Source: Corythucha ciliata
Taxonomy: Eukaryota > Arthropoda > Insecta > Hemiptera > Tingidae
DNA: 64,000 bases
Direction of reading: 5' to 3'
NCBI GenBank assembly: GCA_038030265.1
Contig: CM075937.1
Span: 37,056,198 to 37,120,197 of the forward strand
Part shown: piece after piece, positions 52,366 to 63,770 of the stretch
Layout: each line of letters begins with the position of its first letter
How positions within the stretch are numbered: position 1 is the first letter of the stretch
Made by a program: the position numbers and the translations under genes
Notes under the pieces: model-generated
The model's database searches: none
What the model saw: the letters and a program-made list of their open reading frames with translations, nothing else
Told to the model about the DNA's origin: nothing

Positions 52366-53178
52366 GGGGGGGATTTCATGCATTTTAAACTGTTTTTACG
52401 AGCTCATATTATCATTTGGAAACTTTAAATTAGCCCGAGAAGAAACGTGCTTGAATCGAAAATGTGGGAGGGGGTGGATGGGAGGGATGTGAGAAAGGCG
52501 ACGAACGGATTGTTAGTTGTGGAGATTGTGTCAAAGGAACAGTCTGACAAATTGAAAGTTTCAGTTGTACTTACAGACGCTGAAGATGGCGAGCAGCCGA
52601 AACCGGTTGGTTTCTAACGCACCTCAACGAGAGAAGACAGACAACGTAGGCTCCTACGGCTACAGTTTTATGCATGCACTAAATTGAAAGCGATCAATGA
52701 ATTCGCTGAAGAAACTGTTATGGTGACAACACCAGAAAACCTAAATACCATAAAAGGGGTGATCTCGTCAAGAGATCTGAAATATGCGTCAGAAACAGAA
52801 ATTCTGGATCACTTAGGTCAATACAATGTGATTGCAGCGAAATTTATAACAAAGAAGATAGATGGACAAGATACTAAACTTGGTACAGTAGTATTGACCT
52901 TTAAAGGGAAAACTCTGCCGGAGTATTCGTATGCTGCGTACCAAAAGTTCAAAGTGCTACCTTATGTGAGGGCACCGATGCGGTGTTTCAAGTGCCAGCA
53001 GTTTTGGCCACAACGCCATAAGGTGCAGAGGGGATACGGTGTGTGAATGTGGACTGCCACCATCAAAGTACCCAAATTGTGGAAAGGAACACTCCGCCCG
53101 AAGTAAAGAGTGTCAGGTGTACAAGGCTGAATATGAGATCCAAAAGGCTCTGGCTGTACATCGAATGACATTCCCTCG
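52366..53178 (+). pseudogene. Jockey-like ORF1 fragment, copy 2
   Basis: Same sequence and same extra T as the 48.2-kb copy. It is cut at 53178 within the VHRMTFP codons, where it joins the 44.9-kb type MITE. Confidence 0.85.
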
Positions 53179-53407
53179 ACTCAAATTAAAGTGACATCGT
53201 CCACTGCAGAATTAGCTGCACTGAATTCAATTTAAGTCATTTTGTATGCACACTCCGTTGTAGCGCCGCTCGAAAACGCTTCCCCGAGGACGACCCGCCT
53301 TACATCGGAGCTAGGATATATCGAGCACAAATCCTGATCATGATATAGGGAGGAGTATATGTAGAGTGTCATCGTCGCATCAAGCGTTCTTTATTTTTAG
53401 CCATTTC

Positions 53408-54070
53408 CCTTAGGCCGGTCGTCCAATGGAAGCGTTTTCGAGCGGCGCTACAATAACGCGGTACAACGAGAGTACATTCCAAAGCCTTGAATTGAAAGTG
53501 ATATCGTCCACTGCAGGCTTAGAGCTACAGTGCATTCAATTCAAGCCTTTTAGATGTACGCTCGTTGTCGCGCCGCTCGAAAACGCTTCCAGTGAACGAC
53601 CGGTCTTGTTCTTCAATGAGAGAGCTCGCCGTAAATTACACTCGCTGCCAATATGGACGGATTGGCTTTCGAATTGGTGATGTACGTAGGCGTGGGTGGC
53701 TACAGTTGGTGGCTGGGGCAGTCGCCACCCCCATCCACCGTAAGATTGGAAAACAGAAATAAAACGGCAGAATAGCCAGTTTGACAGTTTGAGAGAGATG
53801 GAAAATGCTGGAAAAAGTGAAGAAGCTGTACAAATGGACTTAATCACATCCTTATTTCCATATTTTACTATTTTTCCTAGAGTTTTCAAGAAAAACTCAA
53901 GCATGGCGAAGGGGACGAGAAAAGGCTTCTTATTATCAATAGAAGACCAAAAATAGTAGCCCGTTAAGAAAGAGCTGCGAAAACTGGTTGGAAAACGGAG
54001 GCGGCAGGGCGTGGAGGATTTTACTTTAATACAAAGTGCTCCTTTGGGGGGCAAAATTGTGAGAGAAGGC
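53408..54070. repeat. Third copy of the 45.1-45.8 kb block
   Basis: Begins with the palindromic MITE and ends at GAAGGCGGGGGGGATTTCAT, where the third ORF1 copy starts, the same join as at 48210. Confidence 0.8.
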
Positions 54071-55235
54071 GGGGGGGATTTCATGCATTTTAAACTGTTT
54101 TTACGAGCTCATATTATCATTTGGAAACTTTAAATTAGCCCGAGAAGAAACGTGCTTGAATCGAAAATGTGGGAGGGGGTGGATGGGAGGGATGTGAGAA
54201 AGGCGACGAACGGATTGTTAGTTGTGGAGATTGTGTCAAAGGAACAGTCTGACAAATTGAAAGTTTCAGTTGTACTTACAGACGCTGAAGATGGCGAGCA
54301 GCCGAAACCGGTTGGTTTCTAACGCACCTCAACGAGAGAAGACAGACAACGTAGGCTCCTACGGCTACAGTTTTATGCATGCACTAAATTGAAAGCGATC
54401 AATGAATTCGCTGAAGAAACTGTTATGGTGACAACACCAGAAAACCTAAATACCATAAAAGGGGTGATCTCGTCAAGAGATCTGAAATATGCGTCAGAAA
54501 CAGAAATTCTGGATCACTTAGGTCAATACAATGTGATTGCAGCGAAATTTATAACAAAGAAGATAGATGGACAAGATACTAAACTTGGTACAGTAGTATT
54601 GACCTTTAAAGGGAAAACTCTGCCGGAGTATTCGTATGCTGCGTACCAAAAGTTCAAAGTGCGACCTTATGTGAGGGCACCGATGCGGTGTTTCAAGTGC
54701 CAGCAGTTTTGGCCACAACGCCATAAGGTGCAGAGGGGATACGGTGTGTGAATGTGGACTGCCACCATCAAAGTACCCAAATTGTGGAAAGGAACACTCC
54801 GCCCGAAGTAAAGAGTGTCAGGTGTACAAGGCTGAATATGAGATCCAAAAGGCTCTGGCTGTACATCGAATGACATTCCCTCAAGCCCGAGCGTTTGTGA
54901 AAGGCAATTGGGGGATGAAAGAAGGAATATCGTACGCAAGCAGAGCGAGGGTGCTTCGGGATGCAAACGCCCCAATATAAAGATCTGCTTGGCAAAAAAG
55001 AAAACATTTCAAGAGTAATGCAGTTTCTAAAAAAGGTAAAACTTTATGAATTGATATGAAAACCAATTGTTATTTACGTCTGTGATCCAAGTGCTGTGAT
55101 GTGGTTTCCTCTGATTGCACGATGCTGATTGGTGCAGCCTATACAACTTTGTCTGTGATATGAAATCGTATGTGATATTTTCTAGTCGGGGAAAAATAAA
55201 TAAATAAATCAGAAATAAAAATTATAAATAAAAAT
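54070..55235 (+). pseudogene. Jockey-like ORF1 fragment, copy 3, with 3' tail
   Basis: The longest copy. 54389-54751 carries the N-terminal part to RCFKCQQF; 54744-54980 in the next frame carries the rest of the zinc-knuckle region and ends ANAPI then stop. About 250 bases later an ATAAATAAATAAATC and AATAAAAATTATAAATAAAA tail ends the element. No ORF2 lies between, so it resembles a half-LINE (ORF1 plus 3' end). Confidence 0.8.
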
Positions 55236-55240
55236 TTAAG

Positions 55241-55629
55241 TTCCGACAGCAGCCTGTCGGGAAAAGTGCATTTCATTCATGCGACAATCGAGTCAAACCT
55301 CATAAGTTAGAACGATATCAATCAACTATGAATCACATTTAGGCCGTGCTTTAGAAAGTCAAAATCATAAAATCGTGTTTCTTTTTACCGCAGGCCCCTT
55401 TTTTTGGCACCAACTGAGGGGGAACAAAATGATGAAAATGAAACACAGTCGGTTTGGTTGCCTATACGATATGGGAAGGTGGACTCTTGTTAGAGGAGTT
55501 ATTTGCAATTAAAATCTTTATCCCGGCCTAAATTTCATTCATAATTGATTGATATCGTTCTAACTTATGAGGTTTGACTCGATTGTCGCATGAATGAAAT
55601 GCACTTTTCCCGACAGGCTGCTGTCGGAA
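55241..55629. mobile_element. Inverted-repeat element with ~100-bp arms
   Basis: Starts TTCCGACAGCAGCCTGTCGG and ends with the inverse. Arms of about 100 bp match almost exactly, through GATTGTCGCATGAATGAAAT, and the middle is about 180 bp. No coding sequence. Confidence 0.85.
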
Positions 55630-55679
55630 CAAAACTTTTTTCAGGTTACGTTAATTTTCAGATCAGTTAAATTAGGTTA

Positions 55680-55750
55680 AATGGCATGTCACAATTTCAC
55701 CATTGCGCAATGCGGAGTGCCTGGGTTCGAATCCGAAACAATTTTTTTAA
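55680..55750 (+). repeat. Possible tRNA-derived SINE remnant
   Basis: A perfect B-box-like GGGTTCGAATCC at 55729 follows CCATTGCGCAATGCGGAGTGCC, and a T-rich run comes next. The A box is weak and no tRNA folds. Confidence 0.3.
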
Positions 55751-56571
55751 AATTTTTTTTGTTCCTCCCTTTTTGGCCCACCTCAGGATTTTTTACTCAA
55801 TATTTATTAGGCTGTAGGCAAATAAAATAAAAGAGACGGCTCAAAATTCAGTGTCAATGAAATTTTTTGATAATTGGGTGGTCCAGTAAGGCATAGCGTT
55901 AATTTAATAGCTCCCCTCCGCCGAGAACTCCCCTGCCATATCAACGGATTTGGTTCACAAGGGTCTCATACGAAAGCGCGTTCATTTCTCATTACTCGTG
56001 TCAATTTTGGGGGCAATTGCAGCAACAGCCGTGCGGTAGCGAATTTTCAACTAATTCAAACCCCTCTTTCACACCGTTCCCGTGGACCGATTCATCTGGA
56101 TCACGAACTCGTCCGAGATATTCACGCTATTGATTTTTAGACCAAATTTGGTTGCCCTAAGTCAAAAATTGCGACCGTGATCGTGCTAACAAGCGAGGGG
56201 CCATATATATATATATATATATAGCAAATCGAACCGACCTCGGATTCGTGTTCTAGGGGTTCTGAAACGTGAAAAAAAAGTATCACAACCCATATGTGCG
56301 ACCATCAGGGCGAGACCAATAGTGCATTTTTTTGAATGAAATGCACTAATAAATAAATATATATTTTTTTTAAAAAAAAAGCTAAACAAGGAATAGAAAT
56401 AATATACAATGGACAAGGGCTAATAACCTAGCAGTTGATGCCCAGAAAAAAAAAAAAAAAATCTTATAAGAGTGTTTTTGTCCACATTTGAAGTCTATAT
56501 CATTTTTATGTACAAACCAGAATCGAAAATTCCGTTTAGTACTCGTTTCACATACTCACAGTTCGTTTACA
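55751..56571. other. Intergenic stretch with no clear gene
   Basis: A (TA)n run of about ten units lies at 56204-56222. The 88-codon frame at 55874-56140 is not recognised. Confidence 0.35.
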
Positions 56572-56640
56572 GGGTGCAATGGTACTTGGTTGATAGAAAA
56601 GAATAAGAGCTCTGTTCAACCGAATACCAGTCACCCTGTA
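56572..56640. mobile_element. Tiny MITE with ACAGGGTG termini
   Basis: ACAGGGTGCAATGGTACTTGG and its imperfect inverse ending CCAGTCACCCTGT, about 69 bp in all. A related single end occurs at 11430. Confidence 0.65.
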
Positions 56641-57102
56641 TATGTTGTGCATTACAGACGTTTTTATTTTCATGCTCTTCATACAGAAAATATCCCACTT
56701 TTAATCGAGGCCTCTTCCGAGCCTCCGAAGCCCCCTTCTACCCGATGAGATAGAATATTGTCTGAAAGGAAGAAGATTGGTGGACGTAAAGTCCATTCTC
56801 GATCAGTTAGTAAAACATTCAGAACACGGGGTGATGTCATGTGGACTCCAGCATTTCGTTGTTGTTGGAGAAACTGTCTGGCTTGCGATCGGAAATTAAG
56901 ATGAAGTGCAGGTAAATTTCGTAGAACCCATTACCTGTAGCGACAATATTGACATCGAAATGCTTCTACAACCCACAACACATAGGATGTGCAATCACAC
57001 CTGCACCTTGTATACGGACAAGGATAACGAAGACAGAATCAGCTCTTACAGTCAGCTCGTGAGTTTGATTACTTATAGCTTTATTTGCTTATAGGCTGCT
57101 TA
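56641..57102. other. Intergenic stretch with no clear element
   Basis: No recognised gene or repeat. Confidence 0.35.
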
Positions 57103-57332
57103 AAGGTCTATTCACACACATCAGTGCCGTGAACGGGACGTGCCCTGTCCGGGGCACGGACGGGGCACGTCCGACAAGTAAAATATTATTCTCACATGGG
57201 AATTGTGAGGCTCGTTCACACATATCTGGCACATGTCGGGGATGTGACCCTTCAATTTCCATTGAGAATAATATTTTATTTGCCGGACGGGACACGTCCC
57301 GTTCACGGCACTGATGTGTGTGCATCGACCTT
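57103..57332. mobile_element. MITE with AAGGTC termini and TA target
   Basis: Arms run AAGGTC.AT.CACACACATCAG then TGCCGTGAACGGGACGTG, inverted at the right, with TA on both sides (57101-57102 and 57333-57334). A second inner symmetry pairs AAAATATTATTCTCA with TGAGAATAATATTTT. Confidence 0.8.
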
Positions 57333-57334
57333 TA

Positions 57335-58259
57335 GACGGTCCAATAGCTTTAAACGTGTGTGGCTAAACCAAAGATATATGTATAAACCTAAGCTATATA
57401 AGCGGACTGGAGGGGCATGGAGGGGGCATGTCGTCCCCTGGTAAACAATCACCCTGTCCCTCTCTTTGTGTAGTTATGACAACACGGTACTTATTTTGAA
57501 ACTTCACCCCTCTCATCCACTTGGGAACTTAACTGATGGCTATTTTCTTTATCAACAGTGATGAGCAATCCAGTTCTTTTATACAATATTGTTGGGCTAA
57601 ACTCAAATTTTGAATGTTACGCTTATTTTGACGTCACATAACCGTTAACGTTTGACGTCAAACGCTTATATGCAATAACTACCTAATGAATTTAATAAAA
57701 GTTTGAGTGTTGATTCTCCATTCGACACGAGTGGTCTCTTTTATTTAATTAAGATATTACAATTGTCGACGAGTAAAACAGTTCTGCCAATGAAAAAAGC
57801 ATCAATGGGCCAGTAAAATTAGGTCGGCCTATCGAAATAATTACGGGAAAGCTGGAAACCAATTAAATATGTTCAAAAGGTCCTAGTGAGGTGTCATCCA
57901 AGTTTGTGGAGTCAAAAACTTTGAGCTCTCATTTTGGTAGCCAAAAAACCTCGAAATTTTGGGGCTAGTCCAAGTTTTTTGCAAATTGCTCGAAAAGGGC
58001 CTATCGTACAGTTAAGAACACCCTATTCTCAATTAAAGAGGAAAATTCTCCGTCGATTGAAAAAAAAATATATTAATACCGGATAATTATTCCAATTTTT
58101 ACGGTCGATCGAATACTATGTCATTTTTTTTTTCAAAATGCCTCTTGAGTCTTGAACCATTGTTTTAAGCGGTGAATCTTGACAGAATTTATGAAGATCG
58201 ACGCTCCCCTCCCTAAAAGTCATTATCCGCCCAGATTTGTAAAAGTTTTACGCATTTCA
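57335..58259. other. Intergenic stretch with no clear element
   Basis: 57600-57690 has TGACGTCA motifs and a partial inverted match to 43620-43690 (ACATAACCGTTA..); nothing coding. Confidence 0.35.
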
Positions 58260-58840
58260 AAGCGAGAAAAGGATAGAGTTTTTTGAAGGTAATCAGAGAC
58301 CAGGAGAAACGGTGTCTGAGTGGTTTGTTATACATAAACAAATCTTGCAGCACCGTGTTCTTTAGGTCAATTTTTGGAAGAAGCTATAAACATTTTTCTT
58401 TTGGCTTAAACCTGGTTCAATTCTAGATAGACTCTGCGAGGAAGAAGTCGTTATTAAAATTATACGAGCTGGCGTTAAAAAAGGAGTCAAATTCAAGAAA
58501 AGAAAGACACCCGGAAGAGGTTTTGAAGATAATGGCCGGAAAAGAAGATTCGAGAAACTCAGGACCGAAGTGTCATGTTTGTGGTAAGAAGAACCACTCA
58601 TTCAAATTTCGTCGTTTCAAGTCTTTCACTTGTCGTAATTGCGAAGAAGTGGGACATTTGAGGGCTGTTTGTCCGAAGAATAAAATAGCCACGAATATAG
58701 TGGATGAAGAGGGGGATACATGTGTTGATCAGTCGTTCGTTGAAACTTATTTTGTGGATTATCCGCATGTTGTAAGCCCAATAATAGCTAATGTGTGGTT
58801 CGCCGGCTCATCATTACAACTTGAAGTGGATGCTGGGTGA
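58260..58840 (+). pseudogene. Ty3/gypsy gag-protease fragment, plus strand
   Basis: 58260-58520, in broken frames, has GNQRPGETVSEWFV and LDRLCEEEVVIKI of a gag region. 58523-58840 carries a degenerate first knuckle CHVCGKKNHSFKFR (last Cys lost), a complete second one CRNCEEVGHLRAVC, and then LQLEVDAG, the position of the protease D-S/T-G active site, where the frame stops at the LTR-like repeat. Confidence 0.85.
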
Positions 58841-58999
58841 TGTGAAAATGAAGCGAATAATTGCCCGGAATTGTAGGCTATTATATTTACAAGAAAACGC
58901 GAATGATAATGATTAAAAGAGTAATTATAAAACCAATAAAATCGTGGTTTTGCCATGTAATGTTGATCTTCTTTTCACCACACTGGGGCAGGAGTGGCA
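58841..58999. repeat. 159-bp direct repeat with TG...CA ends (candidate LTR), left copy
   Basis: Starts TGTGAAAATGAAGCGAATAA and ends CTGGGGCAGGAGTGGCA. The same sequence, same orientation, is at 63771-63929. The TG/CA ends and the gypsy coding pieces between suggest LTRs, but no primer-binding site or polypurine tract is visible. Confidence 0.55.
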
Positions 59000-59149
59000 G
59001 AATATTCTGCATGTTAATCAGCGATAGAAGCCGGTCAGGGTCAGGACGAATTGTATTATGAGACACCAAGTGCCCAAGTAAATTGATGGTACCTATTTAA
59101 ATTAAATTTACTTTTACTTTCGTTGATTTGCAAGCAGCGCTTTTGCAAA

Positions 59150-59876
59150 GCCGAGAGTTGACGATTGAGGTTGGCATCGTGATCGGATTGATCCTTTCAA
59201 CAAACCGTTACATCGTCGAGACAGGCGAAGACTCTATCGAGATTCTCATCGGCGATTATTTGAACGATTACGCGTTGGAAACAGGCAATTCCGTTGGTCA
59301 CGCCTAAAGGAATTCTGGAAAAGTTTGCCAACGGCAACGGTAAGCGTTTTTCAGATCGATAGCACTTAATACTTTGAAACAGGCGACTTTTCGTACGAGA
59401 TCATCAATGTTGGGAAAGGGGTAAGCATCGAGCAGAGTGAAACGGTTAATTGTTTGGGAATAGTCGACGACAAGTCGCTTTTTATGGTTTTCATTTGCCA
59501 CTACAAGTATGAAGTACTTGAGCTCTCCAAGGTGAGTTGCTTGGTTCAATCACTTCTTCTTTTAGTAAACGAGTTATTTCTTCTTTTATTAAGGCGTTGT
59601 CTGCTCCAGAATATCTTCGAGATTTCGTTGCTATCGGCTTACAATGGTGGGGATAGGTTACCGAATAAACGAAGGAGTTCTACTTGCGCGCAACTTGGTG
59701 AGCAGATCGAAAGAGGACTTTTCTCGCCTCCGAAGGAAACAGAGACATCCGAATGTTTCTTGAGAAGATCGTGTCCGATAAGGACATCAGCACAAAGCTC
59801 TTTTAAAACGGTTAACTTCTGGTATGAGTATTGATGCTCCGATAGCTCCAGATTAACTGTTACATAGCCCTCCACG
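59150..59876 (-). pseudogene. Ty3/gypsy protease end and reverse transcriptase fragment, minus strand
   Basis: Read from 59876 down: DVLIGHDLLKKHSDV from the end of the protease, then RLVVDYSQTINRFTLLDAYP and LSAIDLKNAY of RT, then IPLGVTNGIACFQRVI and the catalytic-site block CLDDV near 59215. Frames are broken. It differs from the 17.7-kb element. Confidence 0.85.
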
Positions 59877-61370
59877 CAGGGGTGGGCAAATTACAGCTTT
59901 TTGAGTAATTAATTACAAATTACCAATTACTTTTCACTTTCACGAATGATTACAAATTACAATTACTGTGATTGAATTACTTTTTCAATTACCACTTACC
60001 CATGAGCTAGGTTTGTGGAACGCGCGAGCATCTTGCTCTTGTCCACTGTCATATTTTTAGTGCGTCCAAAGAGAGCCATGGCATCGCCAAGACTCAGCTT
60101 TCGGTCAACTTCATTGTAGTTTTTACGCCTCCTCCCACTAACTGGCAGCCGTTATACTGTATAGATAGCTCTTGGGGGTGCCCTGGTCTGCAATGGACCA
60201 TTTTGTGCGGTTTTGGTACCTCTTGATAGACTTCAAGCCACAATTTCTGTCACGGAGCACCTGACAACTATGGGCATTGGGCAGTTGAATAGATGTGGAG
60301 TGTTTTGTACCGTTGGTGCGCAATCGGTGGTGGGAGGGGTACGTCTCATTATTATTCACCTTGTGGATAGCGGTTAAACCAGAAACACCATTGTGGATGC
60401 GTGTTACACTTATTAGCGTTTTAGTATTGAGCTTACGATGGGCTTTCTGGAAGAGGTAAAAGACGAAGAAATCCTCGTCCTACAGGTGGGGCGCGGAGCA
60501 TAACTGGAAGAAAAGCGAACATAACTGATCTAAAGGACCTGAAAAATGAAAATAAATGAAAAATATTGCTGGAAAGGTGTAATAGAAGTCAATGCTTACC
60601 ATAGAAATGGGTAATAGGATAGGCGTACAAGGTCATGAACCATTTAGTCACTATTCTTTATTTTCTATTAAAGCCATGTATTTATGTTCCATTAACGTAT
60701 ATTCACAAAGCACGATTATTATATAACATTATTAAGAAAATAACGCACTTTGAAATTGATGCACCAATTAACTGTGAACGCACACCCAGCACTCCGAAAC
60801 GGCTCACTCTTGAACAGGATACCGAACTAATCCCTTATTTCTATTCCTTCTAAACTGAAAAACTCAACGCAAGCATTTTGGGTGGTGGGAGATATGTTTA
60901 GGACATTTTCAGGCGTTAAATCATCTTGTTTGCACAGTCAAATTTATTGTTTTGACATTAAATTCACTGTTCTTAACATGAAAAGTGACATCAACTCAGT
61001 ATACCCAGTGTTTTCGACTCTTTGGAAGTGAATAATACCTTTTACGATTTTACTTATGCTTAGGTTCATTTCACTGTTCACCGTTACCGTTCGTCAGTAA
61101 TATTCACCTTTCCGAGCAGAACGGTCAAATACACCGCGCTCTACGTGGTAATAGATACCATTGTAACAGTAGGTATTACAATACAAACAGATTTTTTTTC
61201 TGTTTATGTTGATTACCGCTTACGACAGGTGTTTTTCACCTTTTTAAAACTATAACTTACTAAAAATTGTTATGAAATTCACTGTCTTCTCAGTTAATTA
61301 AACTGTTTTGCAACTTACTGATCAAAAATCGTAAACGGTAAAGTCCCATTTTTCTCAGTGTGACAGCTGC
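59877..61370. mobile_element. Unclassified insertion between gag and protease of the minus-strand gypsy
   Basis: It separates two parts that are adjacent in intact gypsy elements. The left edge CAGGGGTGGGCAAATTAC fits hAT termini. I find no matching right end or 8-base duplication, and frames inside (60138-60359 minus, 60635-60853 plus) are unrecognised. The right part near 61350 may be a second element. Confidence 0.45.
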
Positions 61371-61429
61371 GAAACCAAGCTGATTCAAGAAGCGTCCTTC
61401 TAATATTGCGATGATGGAAGCTGACGCAG

Positions 61430-61990
61430 TTAACTGAGCTTAGATCTTTCTACACACGTTCGAGAAATGACCTCTAATTTGACAATTCCTACACTCTGCC
61501 TCTCTTGCAGGGCAAACAGAGCGAGGATGACGAGAATTTCCACAGAAGTAACAATTATTTTTGCTTGCAAAGCCAGCGCACACATCAGGTGTCGAGGCTT
61601 CGGTAGTCTCGTTCTCAGAACAGCTGTACTTTTCGACGGGATGCAACTCGCGTTCATGAAAGAATTTTGACTGAAGCTTTCTGCTTGTTTTTGAGCCATT
61701 TCTAGGGCGAGAGCCTGACGAATGGCTTCTGACAAAAAAATGGATATCGTTTTCCAACAAACGACCTCAAACGGCCGGAATGCGTCTCTCACATAGGTAC
61801 TCTTCTCTCTGCTGAGCAGCAGATACTGCCTTGAAGTCACAGTGTTTGCTGAGCGCCTTCAAAATTTGAATAAACTGTTCGATTGTTTCCTCGTGGCTAG
61901 TAGATGCCTGGCAAAAATTTCAGCGTGTCGACGTGTTCCAGAAAATTTTCGAATGTTTTTTTCCAATGTAACCATTCCTTGGATATATTG
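61430..61990 (-). pseudogene. Ty3/gypsy gag with two CCHC knuckles, minus strand
   Basis: Read downward from about 61860: STYVRDAF, then in the other frame EAIRQALALEMAQKQAESF, then CYFCGNSRHPRSVC and CRNCQIRGHFSNVC. At least one frameshift. It fits upstream of the protease/RT fragment at 59150-59876 as one minus-strand element. Confidence 0.85.
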
Positions 61991-61995
61991 TAATA

Positions 61996-63743
61996 TACAG
62001 GGTGATTCAGGAGGAATGTGACAAACTTACACAGACGATAGTGCGTACCTGGACGCTCAAAAAACGTCATATAGACGCATAGCCGAAAATGCTTTGGTTA
62101 CGAGATGCGAGCATTTTCCTGTTTTTTTTTTTTTCTAGTTGCATTACTTTTTACGGTAATTGTCGTGTTCGCGGCTCACCTTAGGTGGTTAGACAAAAAA
62201 TGACGGTGGATTCGGAAAGAGGACAAAATCCTGTTCCTGAAACCACCGTGAAAATCAAAAAATGTCGCTTATTGGTCGTGGCTACTTCAGCCATGTGAAA
62301 AGTGAAAAAAGTAGTTTTTTTGAATACCAGATAAATTTCTCATCAGTATCAATCAGCGGCTAGTGTACGCATCGACGGGTAAAGTTGTGGAAAACTACCC
62401 CGTTCTGTGTACTTTCGAACGGTGTCCTGATAGTTGAAGTTTGCAACCCTCCGACTTTGGCAATCAAGTTCCAGTGCAAAAAAATGCAACTTGCTTTGAT
62501 AAAACAAACCGCTCCCTAGGCTATTGTGTTCCTCCGAGCATGCGCCCCTCAATGCCTGAAGTAAAAGTAAGAATTCAATTCACTACGCGAGGCTCACCAT
62601 GAGAGACGCCGTGGATGAACTGCCACGTTAGGACTTGAACGGGGACTTGGCCATTATATCTCATGAGAATCAGCTTAGTTCAGCAGATTGTGGGCGAGGA
62701 GGACCAATTAACTGGTCTGCGAGGTCTCCTGACCTAACGTCCCTCGATTACTGTCTCTGAGGGTGGATGAAGACAATGGTATACGAACACAAGCCCAGCA
62801 AACGCGAGTAGCTGATCAACAAAGTTGTGGCGTGTTCTGAATCGATCAGACAACGACATATGCCGAAATTAGTCGAGCCACCAGAGCTTTACAGAATAGA
62901 GCGTCCGAGTGTCCACAAGGGGGAGGAATTTTTGAACACTTAATTAAATGGTGTTATGTTGTTATTTCAACTTGAGGTTGTTACTGTAAATTGATCTCAT
63001 ACAAGTATGTCGGACAAACGATGTACAATGAACTCCGTGAATGAGGCAGAATCTGATAAGGTGAAATGTCCAAGTCCATAATTTTCACCCTAACGATGTT
63101 CATCCACCACCTCAACTCATATTCCATAGTACATGGAAAACCTCGTTGTCAATTGAATCCTTACTTCAAGCATTGAGAGGAGCATGCTCTTAAGAACGCA
63201 ATACCCCAAGGAAAGGACATTTACCCTGACCTATCCTGCTTGTTTTAACAAAGCAAGTTTACATTTTTTTGCATTTAAACTTGATTGCGAAAGTCGGAGG
63301 GTCGCAAACTTCAACTATCAGGACACCGTTCGAAAGTACACAGAACGGGGTAGTTTTCCACAACTTTGCCCGTCGATGCGTGCACTAGCAGCTGATTAAT
63401 ACTGATGTGAAATTTATCAGGTATTTGAAAAAACGACTTTCTTAACTTTTCACAAGGCTGAAATAGCCACGCGAAAGCGACATTTTTTGATTTTCATGGT
63501 GGTTTCAGGAACAGGATTTTGTTCTCTTTCCGAATCCACCGTCATTTTTTGTCTAACCACTAACGGTGAGCCGTGAACACGACAATTACCGTAAAAACTG
63601 ATGAAACTGGGAAACAACGAGAAAATTCTCATACCTCGTAACCAAGGTATTTTCGGCTATGCGTCCCTATGGCGTTTTTCGTGCGTCTAGGTACGCACTA
63701 TCACCTGTGCAAGTTTGTCACATTCCTCTTGAATCATCCTGTA
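61996..63743. mobile_element. Mariner-like DNA transposon with ~520-bp inverted ends
   Basis: Starts TACAGGGTGATTCAGGAGGA and ends with the inverse GAATCATCCTGTA. Inverted arms are about 61996-62530 and 63235-63743. TA lies at both edges. The centre carries a decayed transposase. Confidence 0.85.
62640..62943 (+). pseudogene. Decayed mariner/Tc1-type transposase C-terminus
   Basis: In one frame with two stops: CGRGGPINWSARSPDLTSLD, then YCL-stop-GW.KTMVYEHKP, a regular helix region, and HKGEEFLNT. W.ARSPDLTSLDY...W is the last catalytic-Asp block of mariner-type DDD/DDE transposases. The N-terminal half is absent. Confidence 0.8.
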
Positions 63744-63770
63744 TATTGGAAATAATAAAAATAAAATTAA

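Noticed and set aside
57089..57444. Several overlapping 60-80-codon frames
   Set aside because: They are all by-products of the inverted repeats of the 57103-57332 MITE.
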